Part shown: positions 42,639 to 45,642 of the stretch, piece by piece | Numbering within the stretch: the stretch's first letter is position 1 | How the letters are laid out: every line of letters starts with the position of its first letter | NCBI GenBank assembly: GCA_009731375.1 | Contig: BJOX01000254.1 | Span: 640,859-686,500 of the forward strand | Direction of reading: 5' to 3' | DNA from: Paulinella micropora | Lineage: Eukaryota > Cercozoa > Imbricatea > Euglyphida | Length of the DNA stretch: 45,642 nucleotides | Made by a program: the position numbers and the translations under genes | The notes under the pieces: generated by a model | The model's input: the letters and a program-made list of their open reading frames with translations, nothing else | Told to the model about the DNA's origin: nothing | The model's database searches: none

Positions 42639-43427
42639 ATGGAAAGAGCCCTTCACCCAGTTGTTCGACCCCATCATAAAGAGTGTATCCATGCCATAGT
42701 TTTTCATCGCATGTGTAAGCACCGCGGTGTAAAAGCTATAGAAAGGATGGCTCATTATATGGGAGTTCAAATAGTGGGTGCAGGGTGGAGAGAGCGTATT
42801 GCGAAATGTGAGTATTGTTTGCGCAATAAAATAAAACGATCGCCACATTCAGAGGCAATCACCATATCGTTTAACGCCACCCTGGGATCCACATTTCGGA
42901 TACTCAGGGTTGGTGGAATACGATATCGTGGGATGGTAAAAAGTACAAGTTTACCGTCAAATGTCTCTCCTCAAACTTCGAACTAGATTATTACCTTCGT
43001 CATAAGAATGAATTTTTTCCTTGCTTCCTTAGCATTCTTTGAACGGCATACAGGAAGAAAGGTCAAACGCATTACTCGTGACCAAGAATATGGTCTGTAC
43101 GGAGTCTTTAGGAATTGGTTAGATGAGACGCAGGTTGTTCTCATAGAGGCCCCAACGGCGGAGAAACAAGCAGTCGCTAAAGGTGAGAGATCACACCAGA
43201 CCAATGGAGGTCCGGCTAGAGCTCTCCTTAGTGACGCAGAGTTTCCTCCGTCGTTCTGGACCGAAATGGAGAAGAACGCTACGTACATCAACAATCTCCT
43301 CCTATCTCCCAAGGACCCTTTCCATAAGATTAAACATTATCTACATCAGACACAGCTCGCAAACGAAACACGGAAAGAGCAGACTGGTTGTTGGTGTTGG
43401 TTGATGCTGAAGCTTGGCACACCGTAG
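42639..43427 (+). pseudogene. Copia-like integrase remnant
   Basis: A zinc-binding HHCC part is visible as FHRMCKHRG...KCEYCLRNK (42705-42833). After a frame change, KKYKFTVKCLSSNFELDYY (about 42939) fits the integrase core start. After another shift near 43005, FFERHTGRKVKRITRDQEYG gives an Asp-containing core block, then NGGPARALLSDAEFPPSFW matches the copia NG..aRalL.da..P..fW pattern. The frames change at least twice and no RT or RNase H follows, so the element is truncated at its 3' side. Confidence 0.6.
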
Positions 43428-43516
43428 CAGAAGGGGTGGTAGACAGGAAACATCTATGCATCGTGGGAAACCATCAAGAAAGGAAGCTACACAAGTTGGG
43501 GGTTACTGACCCAGCC

Positions 43517-43590
43517 ACCACACCAATGTTTTCAGGCCTAGGTGGCTTGTCAGACCACACCAATGTTTTCAGGCCTAGGTGGCTTGTCAG
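43517..43590. repeat. 37-bp tandem duplication
   Basis: CACCAATGTTTTCAGGCCTA.. occurs at 43521 and 43558. Confidence 0.9.
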
Positions 43591-43640
43591 ACAACTAGGA
43601 AAAATTTCTTGTCAGACCTCTCTCTTCTTCTTCTTCATTT

Positions 43641-43963
43641 TTATTGAGAGAACAATTTTACAATTGGACTCAGGGAACGTCCACGTGAAAAGTATAGCTA
43701 GTAAGTTATACCTTTATCTAAGGTGGAAACCTAGTTATTCAGTACTAGTTGAGCGTATTAAGGAAGATATCGATATTAAATTAGTATTCAGCTGCTCAGT
43801 ATTAATATTATATTATAGTTATTAAAATTAATATTTCTGTTTAGATATATTGTGCGGTGATATTAATATTATGTTGTTATGTTATGTATATATGTTATTG
43901 TAAAGGTGTAGTCGTTTATGTGCGGCGGCCCCCCCTCTCTTTTCTTTTCCATCTAGAAGAAGT

Positions 43964-44007
<44 letters not shown>

Positions 44008-44177
44008 CTTCGCTTTATTGAACTTTATTGAGAGAACAATTTTACAATTGGACTCACGGAACGTCCTCGTGGAAAGTATAGCTAGTAAGTTATACCTTTA
44101 TACTAGTTATAGTATTCTTCTAAGGTGGAAACCTAGTTATTCAGTTGAGCGTATTAAGGAAGATATTAAATTAGTAG
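43641..44177. repeat. About 150-bp direct repeat pair
   Basis: Copies at 43641-43787 and 44025-44177 share TTATTGAGAGAACAATTTTA and downstream sequence to GAAGATAT. They differ by small indels (for example CTAGTTATAGTATTCTT in the second). They may be LTR fragments or a local duplication; a GA microsatellite lies between them. Confidence 0.8.
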
Positions 44178-44214
<37 letters not shown>

Positions 44215-44226
44215 CTCTCTCATTTC

Positions 44227-44258
<32 letters not shown>

Positions 44259-44381
44259 AGCTCTCTCTCATTCTTTCTCATTCTCTCTCTCTCTCTCTAT
44301 ATATATAATATATATATATAGATAGATATATATCGATCTCTCTCTCTATCTCTATCTCTCTCTCTCTCTCTCGCTCGCTCT

Positions 44382-44468
<87 letters not shown>

Positions 44469-44509
44469 TCTCTCTCCCTCTCTACGTGTGTGTGTGTATG
44501 TGTTTTTAA

Positions 44510-44575
<66 letters not shown>

Positions 44576-44779
44576 CATGTGTGCACTGTATGTGTGTGTG
44601 CGTGTGAACGTTTAACATGTGTGGACTGTGTGTGTGTGTGTGTGCTTGCAATTGCGTGGTGCGTATGTATGTATTGTTTTTGTTTGTGTGTCTGCATGTG
44701 TTTGTGTGTGTGTGTGTGTGTGTGCGTGTGTGCGTGTACATGAGTGTATTTGTGTGTGTGTGTTTGTCTATATGTGTGT

Positions 44780-44825
<46 letters not shown>

Positions 44826-44843
44826 GCTCGCTCTCTTGCTCTC

Positions 44844-44879
<36 letters not shown>

Positions 44880-44973
44880 GAGCTCGCTCTATCTCTCTAT
44901 CTCTCTCTCTCTCTCTCGATCTCTCTATCTCTCTCTCTCTCTCTCTCTCTCGATCTCTCGATCTCTCTCTGTT

Positions 44974-45009
<36 letters not shown>

Positions 45010-45042
45010 GTTCTCTCTCTCTCTCTCTCTCTATCTATCTAC

Positions 45043-45092
<50 letters not shown>

Positions 45093-45162
45093 CTGTGTGT
45101 GTATGTGAGTGAGATCTGCGTGTTGTTTCTTTCTTTCTTTCTTTCTTTATTTATTTCTTTCT

Positions 45163-45213
<51 letters not shown>

Positions 45214-45415
45214 CTTTCTCTCTTTCTCTGTCTTTCCTTCCTTCTTTCCTTCTTTCTTTCTTTCTTTCATTCTTTCCTTCTTTCTTTCTTCCTTCCTTTA
45301 TTATTTTTTCTTTACCTTCTGCTTTCTTTGTTTCTTTTCGTTCCTTTTTTTTTCTTACTTTTTCTTTCTTTCTTCCTTTTTTATCAAGATGTCATTTATT
45401 TACTTATTCATTTAT

Positions 45416-45467
<52 letters not shown>

Positions 45468-45534
45468 TCGTTCCTTCTTTCTTTCTTGCTTTGATTCTTT
45501 TATTCGTGTCTTATCAATTATGTCTTGTCATCTC

Positions 45535-45611
<77 letters not shown>

Positions 45612-45634
45612 CCCCCCTTTTTTTTTTTTTTTTT
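43966..45634. repeat. Microsatellite-rich end: GA, CT, GT, ATCT, TTTA/TTTC and poly-T
   Basis: Successive blocks: (GA)n 43966-44004, (CT)n 44178-44480, (GT)n 44486-44780, (CT)n and (ATCT)n 44781-45093, TTTC/TTTA 45120-45480 and poly-T from 45538, with a CCCCCC interruption at 45612-45617. No gene is supported. The Ser/Leu, Thr/His and Phe/Leu frames across it are artefacts. Confidence 0.9.
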
Positions 45635-45642
45635 TTAAAATT

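Noticed and set aside
44297-45494. Thr/His and Ser/Leu repeat proteins near the window end
   Set aside because: Microsatellite artefacts.
1-45642. tRNA, rRNA or other structured RNA genes
   Set aside because: I looked for cloverleaf-like arms and conserved boxes and saw none I could support.

Overview
The window reads as nuclear DNA from a microbial eukaryote, probably an alga or other protist; I cannot name the lineage. Genes carry very short GT-AG spliceosomal introns (about 50-70 nt), there are no bacterial operons or ribosome binding sites, and much of the sequence is microsatellite or retroelement. Three runs of N (3888-4835, 11033-11042, 36682-36691) are assembly gaps.

Layout. 1-7000 is a gene-bearing block: the 3' end of a plus-strand gene made of duplicated exon-intron modules, a minus-strand six-exon gene (3358 to 1006) of unknown function with similar module duplication and a microsatellite-swollen intron, and a plus-strand gene (5233-6780, perhaps starting at 3719) with a transposase-like HxxxPCDG motif, a SAP-like segment and a RanBP2-type zinc finger. 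7250-11500 is a compact, AT-rich, intronless virus-like insertion: two small plus genes, a minus gene overlapping tail to tail, a divergent promoter, and a long fibre-type gene with phage-like repeats broken by frameshifts and a stop. 11500-13400 is mostly non-coding and microsatellite. 13400-16770 holds a second transposase-like gene with about five exons, whose SDG motif reads SHG.

16770-43500 is a retroelement graveyard, all on the plus strand: a decayed non-LTR element (about 17170-22700) in which RNase H lies before reverse transcriptase; a Gag-protease element (24392-27532) followed by an AUG-poor 809-codon open frame with no recognisable Pol domain (27801-30227); a 6.2-kb LTR element (31905-38126) with nearly identical LTRs and no intact coding interior, probably mobilised in trans; a 274-bp MITE with TA target duplication (38525-38798); and a copia-like remnant with an intact gag but decayed protease and integrase and no RT (39326-43427). 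43900-45642 is simple-sequence DNA ending in poly-T.

The genes do not form a pathway. The recurring themes are exon-intron module duplication in the host-like genes, two divergent proteins related to a DDE-like transposase family, and several elements that lack their own polymerase.
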